47,055 nucleotides of DNA from Gemmatimonadota bacterium (GCA_024638325.1 JAHEKM010000007.1:1-47055), one strand, 5' to 3'; shown: positions 37,084 through 46,960, counted from the stretch's first letter. A program made the numbers and translations. Notes: generated from the letters alone by a model not told the origin.

Positions 37084-37467
37084 TCAACGATCCTTGAAAT
37101 AGGTGTCCGTCCCGTCGAGCCAATCCTGACGGGGGGGACTGAAGATATCGACGTCCAGCGTATCCTCTAAGGCCTCCGCCATGTGCGGGACGTTGGAGGG
37201 GATGTAGAGCACGTCGCCGGCGCGCACCACCACCTCCTCCACGTCATCCGACCCTTGGGTGCCGAGCTCGAAGCGGAGCGCTCCCGAGAGGACCCACGTG
37301 AGTTGTTCGTTCTCGTGCGAGTGCCACGGCACGATGGCGCCCTCGTCGATGTAGACCTGGGCGAGCATCATTCGCTCGCCCGTGAAGAGCCGCCGCCCGA
37401 TGCCGTCCGTCACGGTTTCCCGGGGGATGTCGTCCCACTTCGAGAATCGGATCCCGTGTGCGCTCAT
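37084..37467 (-). CDS. Cupin domain protein
   Basis: [69 protein letters not shown]...[35 protein letters not shown]. Confidence 0.92.
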   Translation of the reverse strand: MSAHGIRFSKWDDIPRETVTDGIGRRLFTGERMMLAQVYIDEGAIVPWHSHENEQLTWVLSGALRFELGTQGSDDVEEVVVRAGDVLYIPSNVPHMAEALEDTLDVDIFSPPRQDWLDGTDTYFKDR

Positions 37468-37614
37468 TCTCTGATGCTCCTTCGCGGTCGATGGGGACGC
37501 CAATCGGCGCCCGGCCACGCGCCCTGTCAATGCCCGACCCACCGCATCGCAGTGGATCCCCGGGGGGCCGCCGGGGTTGGAGACGCGCGAAACCACCGTC
37601 GGCTGGAGGCGGCC

Positions 37615-38019
37615 ATGTCGGATGCCAGGGACAGAAGCGACGAGGAGTGGCGGGAGATCCTCGACGACGAGTCCTACAGAGTGCTGCGCCAGAAGGGGAC
37701 CGAGCGACCCTTCACCGGGCGCTACGACAAGGAAACGAAGAAGGGCATGTACCGCTGCAAGGGCTGTGGCGCGATGCTTTTCTCGTCTGACGCCAAGTAC
37801 GACTCGGGGTGCGGTTGGCCTGCGTTCTACCAGCCGGCCGAGGGTGCCGCCATCACGGAGGAGAGGGACCGGAGCCACGGGATGATCCGCACCGAGGTCC
37901 TGTGCTCGAACTGTGACGGACATCTCGGGCACGTCTTCCCGGACGGTCCCCAGCCCACCGGCCTCCGCTACTGCATCAACTCGGTGGCCCTCGAGCTCGA
38001 GCCCGGGGAGGACGAGTAG
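37615..38019 (+). CDS. msrB: Peptide-methionine (R)-S-oxide reductase
   Basis: [64 protein letters not shown]...[32 protein letters not shown]. Confidence 0.97.
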   Translation: MSDARDRSDEEWREILDDESYRVLRQKGTERPFTGRYDKETKKGMYRCKGCGAMLFSSDAKYDSGCGWPAFYQPAEGAAITEERDRSHGMIRTEVLCSNCDGHLGHVFPDGPQPTGLRYCINSVALELEPGEDE

Positions 38020-38615
38020 TGCGGTCGCTCCGCCACCTCGTCGTGCTCGTGTCGGCCGGTCTCGTGGCGTGTGGCGGAAGCCGCCCACCTCCCGGACCAG
38101 GTACGACCAGCGGCCTGGCACCGGATCTTCGCGGACGGCGGGTGCTCGTGCTGCCCGTGCAGCAGAATCTGGGCGTGCGCGGGGACCCGGACGCCGAGGT
38201 CGCCTTCGGCCTGCGCGACCGCGCTCCCGGCGTGGAGTGGATCCTGCCGCCCGAGGTCGAGCGGATGTTGGCGCGGTCTCCCGGTCTACCCTCCAGCCTG
38301 AGGGGCCTCCCGGTCGGCCAGTTCCTGGTCGCGGAGGTCCAACGGGTCGGCGACCCGCTCTATGGCGACCTGCGTCGACTTTCGGCGCTGGTCGACGCCG
38401 ACGCGGTGCTGCTGCCGGTGCAGACCTCCCTCGAGGCCGGGGCGGGCCCGAGTCCCACGGTCCGGTTCTGGACGGCCCTCATCGAGCCCAGAACAGGGCG
38501 CATGCTTTGGTTCTCGGTGCTGGACGGGCAGCCGTTCCCGCCGGAGGACCCGCGCGGGCTCGCCTCCGCCGTCGACGAGCTGGCCCGCACGATGCTGTGG
38601 TACGCCGGCGGATGA
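38019..38615 (+). CDS. Putative lipoprotein
   Basis: GTG start overlapping msrB stop; (M)RSLRHLVVLVSAGLVACGGSRPP lipobox. Confidence 0.75.
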   Translation: MRSLRHLVVLVSAGLVACGGSRPPPGPGTTSGLAPDLRGRRVLVLPVQQNLGVRGDPDAEVAFGLRDRAPGVEWILPPEVERMLARSPGLPSSLRGLPVGQFLVAEVQRVGDPLYGDLRRLSALVDADAVLLPVQTSLEAGAGPSPTVRFWTALIEPRTGRMLWFSVLDGQPFPPEDPRGLASAVDELARTMLWYAGG

Positions 38616-38644
38616 CCCTTTCGTCTTCTGGACGGAGAACACGC

Positions 38645-39157
38645 ATGACCCGGAGCCGGAGCTTCCTCGGCGCCGCGCTCACCCTCTCCATGGTGGCGGG
38701 CGTGTGTCAGGAGCCCATCGATCTGACCGTGCCCTCGGACCAGCAGGTCCGGGAGTATTTCGGCTCCGTGAGCGGACTCGATGAGGCATCGATGAGCGGC
38801 AACGTCGCGGTCGTGGTGGTCCGTCAGTCGACGGATCAACTCCGCCGCGGTGGCTCCCTGTGGGCACGCGTAGGTCCGTACATCTACATCTTCTCGGACG
38901 AAACACGGAAGATCTTCGAGGACCACCCGGGCCTTGCTGGAGTTCGCGTTATCACCCGGACGAGCAACGGAACGACGGTCGCCAACGCGCTCTTGGCCCG
39001 TGATGAGCTGACCGACGTGCTTTGGCGTCGGTCCCTGAACATCGCCGGGCTGGCGAGGCGCGACGGAACCGAGCGCGTTACTCTCCTCGAAGACCTCATC
39101 GAATGGGGCGAGGACCACACCGAGTTCGAATACAACCCGCGGTACGTGCCGCGCTGA
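38645..39157 (+). CDS. Hypothetical secreted protein
   Basis: MTRSRSFLGAALTLSMVAGVCQEPIDLTVPSDQQVREYFGSVSGLDEASMSGNVAVVVVRQSTDQLRRGGSLWARVGPYIYIFSDETRKIFEDHPGLAGVRVITRT... Confidence 0.7.
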   Translation: MTRSRSFLGAALTLSMVAGVCQEPIDLTVPSDQQVREYFGSVSGLDEASMSGNVAVVVVRQSTDQLRRGGSLWARVGPYIYIFSDETRKIFEDHPGLAGVRVITRTSNGTTVANALLARDELTDVLWRRSLNIAGLARRDGTERVTLLEDLIEWGEDHTEFEYNPRYVPR

Positions 39158-39177
39158 GTCGACGGAGTCGAACCCGA

Positions 39178-40188
39178 ATGGCGCGAACGATTACGGTAAT
39201 TCCTGGCGACGGCATCGGGCCCGAGGTCACCGACGCCACCCTGGAAGTGCTGAACGCGGCCGGTGCGGACCTCGAGTACGACACGCAGCTCGCGGGGCTC
39301 ACGGCCCTCAAAGAGGCACGGAATCCCTTGCCTCAGGCGACCATGGACTCGGCGGAGCGCACTCGAGTCATCCTGAAGGGGCCGCTCACCACGCCCTCCG
39401 GGTCGGGCTTCCGCTCCATCAACGTCCAGCTTCGGAAGGTCTTCGACCTCTACGCGAACGTGCGGCCAGCGCGCACCATCCAACCGGGCGGTCGCTACGA
39501 GGACATCGATCTCGTGCTCATCCGCGAGAACACCGAGGGCCTGTACGTCGGTGTGGAGCACTACATCGGCATGCAGGGCGATCCGCGCGCGGCGGCCGAG
39601 TCGGTGATGATCGTGACGCGGTTCGGGGCCGAGCGCATTCTCAGGTATGCGTTCGAGTACGCCCGGTCGCGCGGCCGGAAGAAGGTCACGCTCGCCCACA
39701 AGGCGAACATCCTGAAGTACACCCAGGGCCTGTTCCTGGAGGTGGCGGAAGAGGTCGCGAAGGACTTCCCCGACATCGAGTCCGAAGACCGCATCATCGA
39801 CGCCACCGCGATGCAGCTCGTGCTCGACCCGTACCGCTTCGACGTGCTCGTCATGGAGAACATGTTCGGAGACATCCTCTCGGACCTCATGGCAGGGCTC
39901 GTCGGTGGGCTGGGTTTCGCTCCCGCGGGCAACATCGGGACGGATGCCGCGATGTTCGAGGCCGTGCACGGTTCCGCCCCCGACATCGCGGGGCAGGGCG
40001 TCGCGAACCCGACCGCGCTGCTACTCTCGGCGTGCCTCATGCTCGAGCACCTGGGTGACGACGAGACCTCTACGCGGATCCGCTCCGCGATCGATACGGT
40101 CGTGCTGGCGGGCAAGGTCCGCACGGTGGACATGGGCGGCGACGCGGGCACGGCCGACTACACGCGGGCCTTGGTGGAGGCGCTGTAG
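39178..40188 (+). CDS. NAD-dependent isocitrate dehydrogenase family (isocitrate/isopropylmalate dehydrogenase superfamily)
   Basis: ITVIPGDGIGPEVTDATLEVLNAAGADLEYD...LKGPLTTPSGSGFRSINVQLRKVFDLYANVRPARTIQPG...IRENTEGLYVGVEH...NMFGDILSDLMAGLVGGLGFAPAGNIG. Confidence 0.94.
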   Translation: MARTITVIPGDGIGPEVTDATLEVLNAAGADLEYDTQLAGLTALKEARNPLPQATMDSAERTRVILKGPLTTPSGSGFRSINVQLRKVFDLYANVRPARTIQPGGRYEDIDLVLIRENTEGLYVGVEHYIGMQGDPRAAAESVMIVTRFGAERILRYAFEYARSRGRKKVTLAHKANILKYTQGLFLEVAEEVAKDFPDIESEDRIIDATAMQLVLDPYRFDVLVMENMFGDILSDLMAGLVGGLGFAPAGNIGTDAAMFEAVHGSAPDIAGQGVANPTALLLSACLMLEHLGDDETSTRIRSAIDTVVLAGKVRTVDMGGDAGTADYTRALVEAL

Positions 40189-40190
40189 CG

Positions 40191-40574
40191 GTGCCGGAGG
40201 AGCGGCGCCGGGTCTCGTGGCGAGATCGTTACCCGGACGAAGTGACCTGCGTGCGCTGCCTGCAACTGCGCGACCAGGTCGACCTCGACCGGCTGCTCTG
40301 GTGCACCCGCTGCCGCGCGCTGGCGCGGAATCGCGCGTCGTGGATGGGCTGGCTGGGTGGGGCGCTCTTCGGCGGCGGTGTTGCGCTCTACATCTGGGGC
40401 GTCATTCAGCCGACGGATCTGGTCGTCGGTGGCTGGATCGCCACAGTGGTGGCGGCGGTCTGGATCGGCTCCAAGGTAGCGCGTGAGCTCGTCTACGGCG
40501 TCATGCGCATCCGCAACGTGCACGCCGCCGAGGCCATGCCGCCCGACACTGCCCAAGAGGGCCCGACGCCCTAG
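40191..40574 (+). CDS. Hypothetical zinc-ribbon-like membrane protein
   Basis: CVRCLQLRDQVDLDRLLWCTRCRALARNRASWMGWLGGALFGGGVALYIWGV...; GTG start just after idh. Confidence 0.65.
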   Translation: MPEERRRVSWRDRYPDEVTCVRCLQLRDQVDLDRLLWCTRCRALARNRASWMGWLGGALFGGGVALYIWGVIQPTDLVVGGWIATVVAAVWIGSKVARELVYGVMRIRNVHAAEAMPPDTAQEGPTP

Positions 40575-40624
40575 ATTTCGCGGCCCGCAGCCAGCCTGCT
40601 CACCACACCACGAGGTCCCCGCCG

Positions 40625-41809
40625 ATGGCCAGGTTCGAAGGCATCGACTTCTACGACATCGACTCGCTCCTCTCCGAGGAGGAGCGGATGGTCCGAGACA
40701 CCGTCCGTGCCTGGGTCGAGGACCGGCTCATGCCGATCATCGGCGACGCGTACATCGGCCGGCAGTTTCCGCGGGAGATCATCCCCGAGCTCGCCGAGTT
40801 GGGCGTCCTCGGGGCGAACCTCCCCGAGAAGTACGGATGCGCCGAGCTGAACAACGTCGCGTACGGGCTCATCATGCAGGAGCTGGAGCGGGGAGACTCG
40901 GGCGTCCGCTCGTTCGCCTCGGTGCAAGGCGCGCTCGTCATGTACCCGATCTACGCGTTCGGCTCCGAGGCGCATCGTGAGACGTGGCTGCCGAAGCTGG
41001 CTTCCGGCGAGGCGATCGGCTGCTTCGGCCTGACGGAGCCGGACTACGGGTCCAATCCGGCCGGCATGATCACCACGGCCAAGAAGACATCCGACGGGTG
41101 GGTCCTGAACGGCGCCAAGATGTGGATCACCAACGGCTCCATGGCGGACGTCGCCGTCGTATGGGCACAGACCGGCGAGCTCGGTGACGTGAAGGGCATC
41201 CGGGGTTTCGTGGTGCCGACCGACTCGCCGGGCTTCAGCGCCAAGGACCAGAAGGGCAAGCTGTCCCTGCTGGCGTCGGACACCAGCGAGCTCGTCTTCC
41301 AGGACGTCGAGCTTCCGGAGGATGCCGTACTGCCCGAGTCGACCGGCGGCCTGAAGCATCCACTGATGTGTCTGACTCAGGCGCGGTACGGCATCACCTG
41401 GGGTGCCGTGGGTGCGGCCATGGCGTGCCTGAGCGAGGCGGTCGCCTACGCCAAGGAGCGCGTCATGTTCGATGCGCCCATCGGGCAGAAGCAGATTCAG
41501 CAGGTACGCTTGGCGGATATGCTGACGGGCATCACGCAGGGGCAGCTCCTCTGCTACCGCCTCGGCCGCATGAAGGACGAGGGTACGATGACGCCCCAGC
41601 AGGTGTCGCTCGCCAAGCGGGCCAACGTCGACATGGCCACGAACGTGGCGCGTGAAGCACGTCGTCTACTCGGCGGGAACGGTATCCTGGTCGAGTATCA
41701 CTCGATGCGTCACATGGCGAACCTCGAGTCGGTCTACACCTACGAGGGCACGCACGACATCCACTCTCTGGTCCTCGGCCAGGCGCTCACGGGACTGAGC
41801 GCCTTCTAA
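40625..41809 (+). CDS. Acyl-CoA dehydrogenase, glutaryl-CoA dehydrogenase-like
   Basis: DIDSLLSEEERMVRDTVRAWVEDRLMPIIG...CFGLTEPDYGSNPAGMITTAKKTSDGWVLNGAKMWITNGSMADVAVVWAQTG...RRLLGGNGILVEYHSMRHMANLESVYTYEGTHDIHSLVLGQALTG. Confidence 0.95.
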   Translation: MARFEGIDFYDIDSLLSEEERMVRDTVRAWVEDRLMPIIGDAYIGRQFPREIIPELAELGVLGANLPEKYGCAELNNVAYGLIMQELERGDSGVRSFASVQGALVMYPIYAFGSEAHRETWLPKLASGEAIGCFGLTEPDYGSNPAGMITTAKKTSDGWVLNGAKMWITNGSMADVAVVWAQTGELGDVKGIRGFVVPTDSPGFSAKDQKGKLSLLASDTSELVFQDVELPEDAVLPESTGGLKHPLMCLTQARYGITWGAVGAAMACLSEAVAYAKERVMFDAPIGQKQIQQVRLADMLTGITQGQLLCYRLGRMKDEGTMTPQQVSLAKRANVDMATNVAREARRLLGGNGILVEYHSMRHMANLESVYTYEGTHDIHSLVLGQALTGLSAF

Positions 41810-44538
41810 GGCGTCGCGCGGCGTCGCGCCTGAAGCGCTTCAACCACCTGCCCGGCGACCGCTGGCACCAGGGCCAGCGGAACCACCACCAGCCAGTCCA
41901 GGGGCGCCAAGGGAACCGTGCGGAGCACCGCGGCGAGCGGAGCGAAGTACACGGCCAGACCCTGTAGCGCCAGCACCAGGGCCAGGGCGCCGAGCGCCCA
42001 GGGATTGGCTGTGATCCTCCGCCATCCGAGGACCGGGCCTCGGCTCCTCGCGTTTCCGAGATGGAAGAGCTGCGCCAACGCGAGCGTCATGAACGCGATG
42101 GTGATGGCCCGTTCCGGCTCCCCCGACGAGAGACCCCAGCCGTAGGCGGCCAAGGTCGAGGCGGTGATCAGGCCGGCGTAGAACGCCATGGCTTTCACGA
42201 ACGGGCCCGATAAGATCGATCGCTCGGGGTCCCTCGGCGTCCGTTCCATGACGCCGGGTTCGGCTGGCTCCAGGGCGAGCGCCAGGGCCGGGAAGGTGTC
42301 CGTGACCAGGTTGAGCCACAGGATCTGGAGTGGCAGTAGTGGCAGCGGAAGCCCGGCAAGGCTCGCGAGCAGCAGGACGAGAACCTCGGCGAGATTACAG
42401 CTGAAGAGGTAGAAGACGAACTTGCGGATGTTCTCGAAGATCACCCGCCCCTCCTCTACCGCGGCACCGACCGTGAGGAAGCGATCGTCGTTTAGGACGA
42501 TGTCCGCGGTCTCCTTGGCCACGTCCGTTCCACGCACCCCCATGGCCACGCCGACGTCGGCCTTCTTGAGGGCCGCTGCGTCGTTCACTCCGTCCCCGAG
42601 CATCGCGACGATTTCGCCGTGACTCTGAAGGGCCGAGACGATGCGGAGCTTGTCCTCTGGGGTCACACGGCTGAAGACCCCGACGGGCCGTTCCTCGGAG
42701 ACGATCTCCTCGTCGTCGAGGCCTTGGAGCTCACGACCGTCCACGGCGCGGTGGCGCTCGTCGAGCGCGCCGAGTTGGCGGGCGATGGCTTCTGCTGTCG
42801 CGCGCTGGTCGCCCGTGATCACGACCGTTCGGATCCCGGCGCGCCTGAAGGTCGCGATGGTGTCGCGCACGCCCGCGGCGGGCGGATCCGAGATGCCGAC
42901 GAACCCGAGGAAGGTCAGGGCATCCTGCCGGTCGCCCTCGTCCACGGACGCGAGTGCGATTACGCGAAGCCCGGCGGCGGCGAGGCGTTCGTTCGCCTCC
43001 AGGAGCTCAGCGCGATCGCTCGCGCCCAGGGGGCGCTCTCCGTCGTCGACGGCCCAGCGCGCGCACTGCCCCAAAACCGTCGCCGGGGCCCCTTTTACGA
43101 ACGTGACGCGGCCGCGCGGGCCCTGGTGGGTCGAAGAGCTCGAACGGCGTTCGCTCGAGAACGGAACCTCGTCGACCGGCGCCAGGGTCCGACGCAGCTG
43201 GTCCGCGTCCACACCGCCCTTCAGACCGAGGACGGTCAGCGCCGCGTCGGTCGGGTCCCCGAGGGCGCCTCCGTGTTCGGGGTCGAGCGTCGCCCGGCTG
43301 GTGAGCACGGCGGCCGTGAGGAGGCGGGCGAGCCAAGGAAGAGCCGCGGGTTCGACCGCCTGCTCCGAGACACGGAACTCGCCCGTGGGGCTGTAGCCGG
43401 TGCCGGTGACCTCGACGGTGGTTCCGGAGCCGTAGACCGTGGTCACGGTCATCTGGCCGGCGGTCAGTGTCCCGGTCTTGTCCGTGCAGACGACGGTCGT
43501 GCTGCCCAGCGCCTCGACCGCTGCGAGACGTCGCACCGTCGCATTGCGCCGGGCCATCCGCCGGAGCCCGACCGCGAGCGCGATGGTGGCGACGGCGGGA
43601 AGGCCCTCCGGTACGGCAGCGATGGCGAGGGCGATGCCCGTCTCGATCATCCGCCCAATGGGCGATCCCTGGAGCATTCCGACGGCCGTCACGATTGCCG
43701 CCACTGCGAGGGTCAGCCACACGAGCCGCCTACCGAGCTCGTCGAGTCGCACCTCGAGCGGTGTCTTTCCTTCCTCGACCTGCGCCACGAGCGCACCGAT
43801 GCGGCCCAAGTGCGTCCTGGCTCCCGTGGCGACGACGACGGCCGACGCGCGACCCGTGTAGGCCGACGTCCCCGAGAAGACCATGGAGCGCCGCTCGGCG
43901 AGCGGCGTGTCGAGGGGCTGCACGGAGTCCGCGAGCTTGCTGACCGGCAGCGACTCGCCCGTGAGTGGTGCCTCGTTCACCCGCAGCTCGGAGGCGGTGA
44001 GGAGGCGTGCATCCGCGGGGACACGGTCCCCCTCTTCGAGCTCGATGACGTCACCGGGCACGAGGCTGTCGGCCGAGACCGTCTGGACTTGCCCGTTCCT
44101 CACGACCTTGGCGACGGGGACCTGATACGCGAGCAACGCGTCCATGGCTCTGCGAGCGCGAAGCTCCACGGCGAACCCGATCGCGGCATTGATGACCAGT
44201 ACCGCCCCGATGGCCACGGCTTCGAGGACGTCCCCGAGCAGCAGCGCGACGACGGCCGCCACCGACAGCAGCGCGACCACGACGCTGGCGAACTGACGGA
44301 GGAGGATGTGCAGGGCCGTGACCCGTGGCTTGGCAAACAACTGATTGGGTCCCCATCGGAGGAGACGCCTCCCTGCCTCCTCCGGCCCGATCCCGTCGCT
44401 GCTGCTACCGGCGAGCTCCAGCGCCTCCTCCGGGGCGAGCGTGTGCCAATCGGTCTCTGGCTCTACGGAGAAGCTCTCGCCAAGTGCTTCGTGGCTGCGC
44501 CGGGACAGGTTTAGGGCCTGCGGATCCTCAGGAAGCAC
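41806..44538 (-). CDS. Cation-transporting P-type ATPase (type II, Ca2+/SERCA-PMCA-like)
   Basis: VVCTDKTGTLTAGQMTVTTVYG phosphorylation site, AVPEGLPAVATIALAVGLRRMARRNATVRRLAAVEALGS, MLGDGVNDAAALKKADVGVAMG. Confidence 0.96.
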   Translation of the reverse strand: MLPEDPQALNLSRRSHEALGESFSVEPETDWHTLAPEEALELAGSSSDGIGPEEAGRRLLRWGPNQLFAKPRVTALHILLRQFASVVVALLSVAAVVALLLGDVLEAVAIGAVLVINAAIGFAVELRARRAMDALLAYQVPVAKVVRNGQVQTVSADSLVPGDVIELEEGDRVPADARLLTASELRVNEAPLTGESLPVSKLADSVQPLDTPLAERRSMVFSGTSAYTGRASAVVVATGARTHLGRIGALVAQVEEGKTPLEVRLDELGRRLVWLTLAVAAIVTAVGMLQGSPIGRMIETGIALAIAAVPEGLPAVATIALAVGLRRMARRNATVRRLAAVEALGSTTVVCTDKTGTLTAGQMTVTTVYGSGTTVEVTGTGYSPTGEFRVSEQAVEPAALPWLARLLTAAVLTSRATLDPEHGGALGDPTDAALTVLGLKGGVDADQLRRTLAPVDEVPFSSERRSSSSTHQGPRGRVTFVKGAPATVLGQCARWAVDDGERPLGASDRAELLEANERLAAAGLRVIALASVDEGDRQDALTFLGFVGISDPPAAGVRDTIATFRRAGIRTVVITGDQRATAEAIARQLGALDERHRAVDGRELQGLDDEEIVSEERPVGVFSRVTPEDKLRIVSALQSHGEIVAMLGDGVNDAAALKKADVGVAMGVRGTDVAKETADIVLNDDRFLTVGAAVEEGRVIFENIRKFVFYLFSCNLAEVLVLLLASLAGLPLPLLPLQILWLNLVTDTFPALALALEPAEPGVMERTPRDPERSILSGPFVKAMAFYAGLITASTLAAYGWGLSSGEPERAITIAFMTLALAQLFHLGNARSRGPVLGWRRITANPWALGALALVLALQGLAVYFAPLAAVLRTVPLAPLDWLVVVPLALVPAVAGQVVEALQARRRATP

Positions 44539-45703
44539 GCCCGACGAGGCCCTCCACCGCGCGAAGGCGCTGGATCCAACGCGTCACGTCGCTCGCCGAC
44601 ACGATGCCGATGAGCTGCCCCCGGTCCACTACGAGCGCGCGTCCACCGCTCTTTGGGCGATTCATGTCTTGAAGGGCCTGCTCGACGGTCGTGTTCGGAG
44701 CGACGACGGCGCATTCGGCGAGCGGGGTCATGGCGTCGGCTACCTGCAGTCGGTTCCACTGCTCCTGCGGAACGCGCTTCACGTCCTCCAATGTCACCAT
44801 CCCCACGAGCTCGCCCTGGTCCACGCACGGGTAGCTGCCATATCGGAGCCGCATGAAGTGAGCACGCACGAGCTCGTCCAAGGGCATGCGGGTCGACACC
44901 ACCTCCGGCTGGGGGGACATCAGGTCGGCGGCGACGAAGCCGGCGAGCAGATCGCGAAGCAGCTGCTGCTGGAGAGATGCACCGGCGAGGTTGCGCAGGA
45001 ACCACCCGATGAACACGAGCCATAGGCCACTGACCGGTGCTCCGGCCAGGGCTTGGAGGCCGCCCAGGATCATGAGCAGGGCGCCGAATGCGCGTCCACC
45101 ACCGACTGCCCAGCGGGTGGCCTTCGCCTTGTTTCCGGTGGCCTTCCACACGAGAGCTCGGAGGACACGCCCCCCGTCGAGCGGAAAGCCCGGAACGAGG
45201 TTGAAGATCGCGAGTGCGAGGTTGATGAACCCCAAGTAGGAGGTGACGCCGATCACCGGGTCACCGAGTCCATAAGCCGTCGCGGCCACCGACAGCGCCT
45301 GGAACAGCCCGGCCAGGGCGAAGCTCATGGCCGGTCCGACGCCGGCGATGAGGATCTCGTCATTGGGCCGGTCAGGCTCCCGGGTCGCCCACGCCATCCC
45401 CCCGAACATGAACAGCGTGATGCCCGCGACCGGAATCCCCTTCGCCCTGGAGACCACGGCGTGGGAGAGCTCGTGCGCCAGCAGCGAAGCGAAGAAAAGA
45501 AACGTCCCGGCCGAGCCCATCAGCAGGTGCGTTCGGCCCGAGAGCTCTGGGTACTGCTGCGGGAAGACCGCCACCGCCAGCGACCAAAAGACGAGGAAGA
45601 AGATCACGAACCACGAGAGATCAATCCGAATCTCGAAGCCCAAGATGGACCCGAGCCGGATTCCGCCTGTGGGCGTGGGCCCCCCTTCCCGGTCCTTCGT
45701 CAT
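44528..45703 (-). CDS. Site-2 protease family (M50B) intramembrane metalloprotease with C-terminal CBS domains
   Basis: FFASLLAHELSHAVVSRAKGIPVAGITLFMFGGMA...NLALAIFNLVPGFPLDGGRVLRALVW; CBS repeats ADLMSPQPEVVSTRMPLDELV... and VADAMTPLAECAVVAPNTTVEQAL. Confidence 0.95.
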   Translation of the reverse strand: MTKDREGGPTPTGGIRLGSILGFEIRIDLSWFVIFFLVFWSLAVAVFPQQYPELSGRTHLLMGSAGTFLFFASLLAHELSHAVVSRAKGIPVAGITLFMFGGMAWATREPDRPNDEILIAGVGPAMSFALAGLFQALSVAATAYGLGDPVIGVTSYLGFINLALAIFNLVPGFPLDGGRVLRALVWKATGNKAKATRWAVGGGRAFGALLMILGGLQALAGAPVSGLWLVFIGWFLRNLAGASLQQQLLRDLLAGFVAADLMSPQPEVVSTRMPLDELVRAHFMRLRYGSYPCVDQGELVGMVTLEDVKRVPQEQWNRLQVADAMTPLAECAVVAPNTTVEQALQDMNRPKSGGRALVVDRGQLIGIVSASDVTRWIQRLRAVEGLVGRAS

Positions 45704-45737
45704 GTGGAAAGGTATCGCGCTGGACTACTTTCGAGAC

Positions 45738-46769
45738 ATGGCGAGCCTCAGGAGACGACGGCCGCGCGCCGGTTGCATGGCTCTGTGCCTGATTGCGTCC
45801 GCCGCGTGCGACGGTCAGGTCACCGTAGAGTCGTACTCCGGCTCCACGATGGGCACGTCGTATTCGGTGACGGTGGAGACGCTCGGCACGGCGCCGGCAC
45901 TCGCCCCCCTCGGTCGGGTCGTGGAGGGAGAGCTGGCCCGACTCGAAGGTTTGCTGTCCACGTACGACCCCGCGTCGGATGTGTCGCGATTCACGGCCTT
46001 CCGGGGGACCGGGCCCATCCTGGTCGACCCGGACCTGGTGGAGCTGATCGAGGCGGCGTTGGACGTCGCAGACCGATCCGGCGGGGCCTTCGATCCCACG
46101 GTGGGTCCGCTGGTCGAGGCCTGGGGCTTCGGTCCGGCGGACCCGGCGCTCCCCGACTCGGCGGCGGTTGCCGAGCTGTTGACGCACGTGGGGTTCGGTC
46201 GACTCGCCCCGGATCGGTCTGGAGGGACGCTGGCCAAGTCGGACCCCCGAATCGGCATCGACCTCTCGGGCATCGCCAAGGGCTTCGCCGCGGAGCGCTT
46301 GGCGCGCCGGATCGTCGCGCTGGGATACGGCAGTGCGCTCGTCGACGTCGGGGGCGAGCTACGAGCCGTCGGCTCCCACGTGGACGGGCGCCCCTGGCGC
46401 GTCGCCCTCGAGGGGCCGGGCGTGCAGGCTCCGGGCGTCCTGGGCACCATCGACCTCGTCGACGAGGCCGTCGCGACCTCCGGTGATTTCAGGAACTACT
46501 ATGAGGTCGACGGTGTGCTCTACTCCCACATCCTGGACCCACGCACGGGGTATCCGCTGCCCTATCGGGGCTTCTCCGTGAGCGTCGTTCACTCCGACGC
46601 GACCTGGGCCGATGCTTGGGCAACCGCCCTTACGGTGCTTGGGCCGGAGGAGGGGTTGGAGCGGGCTGAGCTAGAGGGACTGGCCGCGCTCTTCTCGTGG
46701 CGCGAGCCCGGCGCGGTGGTGACGCGGGAGACGACCGCGATGGAGGGGCGGGTAGCCTTCGCCCGGTGA
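45738..46769 (+). CDS. apbE: FAD:protein FMN transferase (ApbE family lipoprotein)
   Basis: LIASAACDGQVTVESYSGSTMGTSYSVTVETLG...LARLEGLLSTYDPASDVSRF...GAFDPTVGPLVEAWGFG...GIDLSGIAKGFAAERLARRI...HILDPRTGYPLPYRGFSVSVV. Confidence 0.95.
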   Translation: MASLRRRRPRAGCMALCLIASAACDGQVTVESYSGSTMGTSYSVTVETLGTAPALAPLGRVVEGELARLEGLLSTYDPASDVSRFTAFRGTGPILVDPDLVELIEAALDVADRSGGAFDPTVGPLVEAWGFGPADPALPDSAAVAELLTHVGFGRLAPDRSGGTLAKSDPRIGIDLSGIAKGFAAERLARRIVALGYGSALVDVGGELRAVGSHVDGRPWRVALEGPGVQAPGVLGTIDLVDEAVATSGDFRNYYEVDGVLYSHILDPRTGYPLPYRGFSVSVVHSDATWADAWATALTVLGPEEGLERAELEGLAALFSWREPGAVVTRETTAMEGRVAFAR

Positions 46770-46796
46770 GGCGCACGCGCCCGGGACGCGGTGCGG

Positions 46797-46957
46797 CTAC
46801 GGTCCCCAGTTGATGACGGTGTTGGCTCCCTGGCTGAGATCTCCGGCGTTGACGGTCGCAGGCGTCGGGTTGGTGACGTCGACGATGACGTCCGCTCCGC
46901 CGGGGTTGACCGTCTGGATGTAGAAGCCGCTGCCCGGTGGCGTGCCGAAGACTAAAC
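46797..46957 (-). pseudogene. Orphan C-terminal coding fragment lacking a start (possible gene remnant)
   Basis: Minus-strand frame: ...RLVFGTPPGSGFYIQTVNPGGADVIVDVTNPTPATVNAGDLSQGANTVINWGP*; no ATG/GTG/TTG before the upstream in-frame stop, which lies inside the neighbouring CDS. Confidence 0.4.
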
Positions 46958-46960
46958 GGC

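Noticed and set aside
42619-44514. 631-aa plus-strand ORF
   Set aside because: Antisense to the P-type ATPase, whose DKTGT and GDGVND motifs are intact; no recognisable domain in the plus frame.
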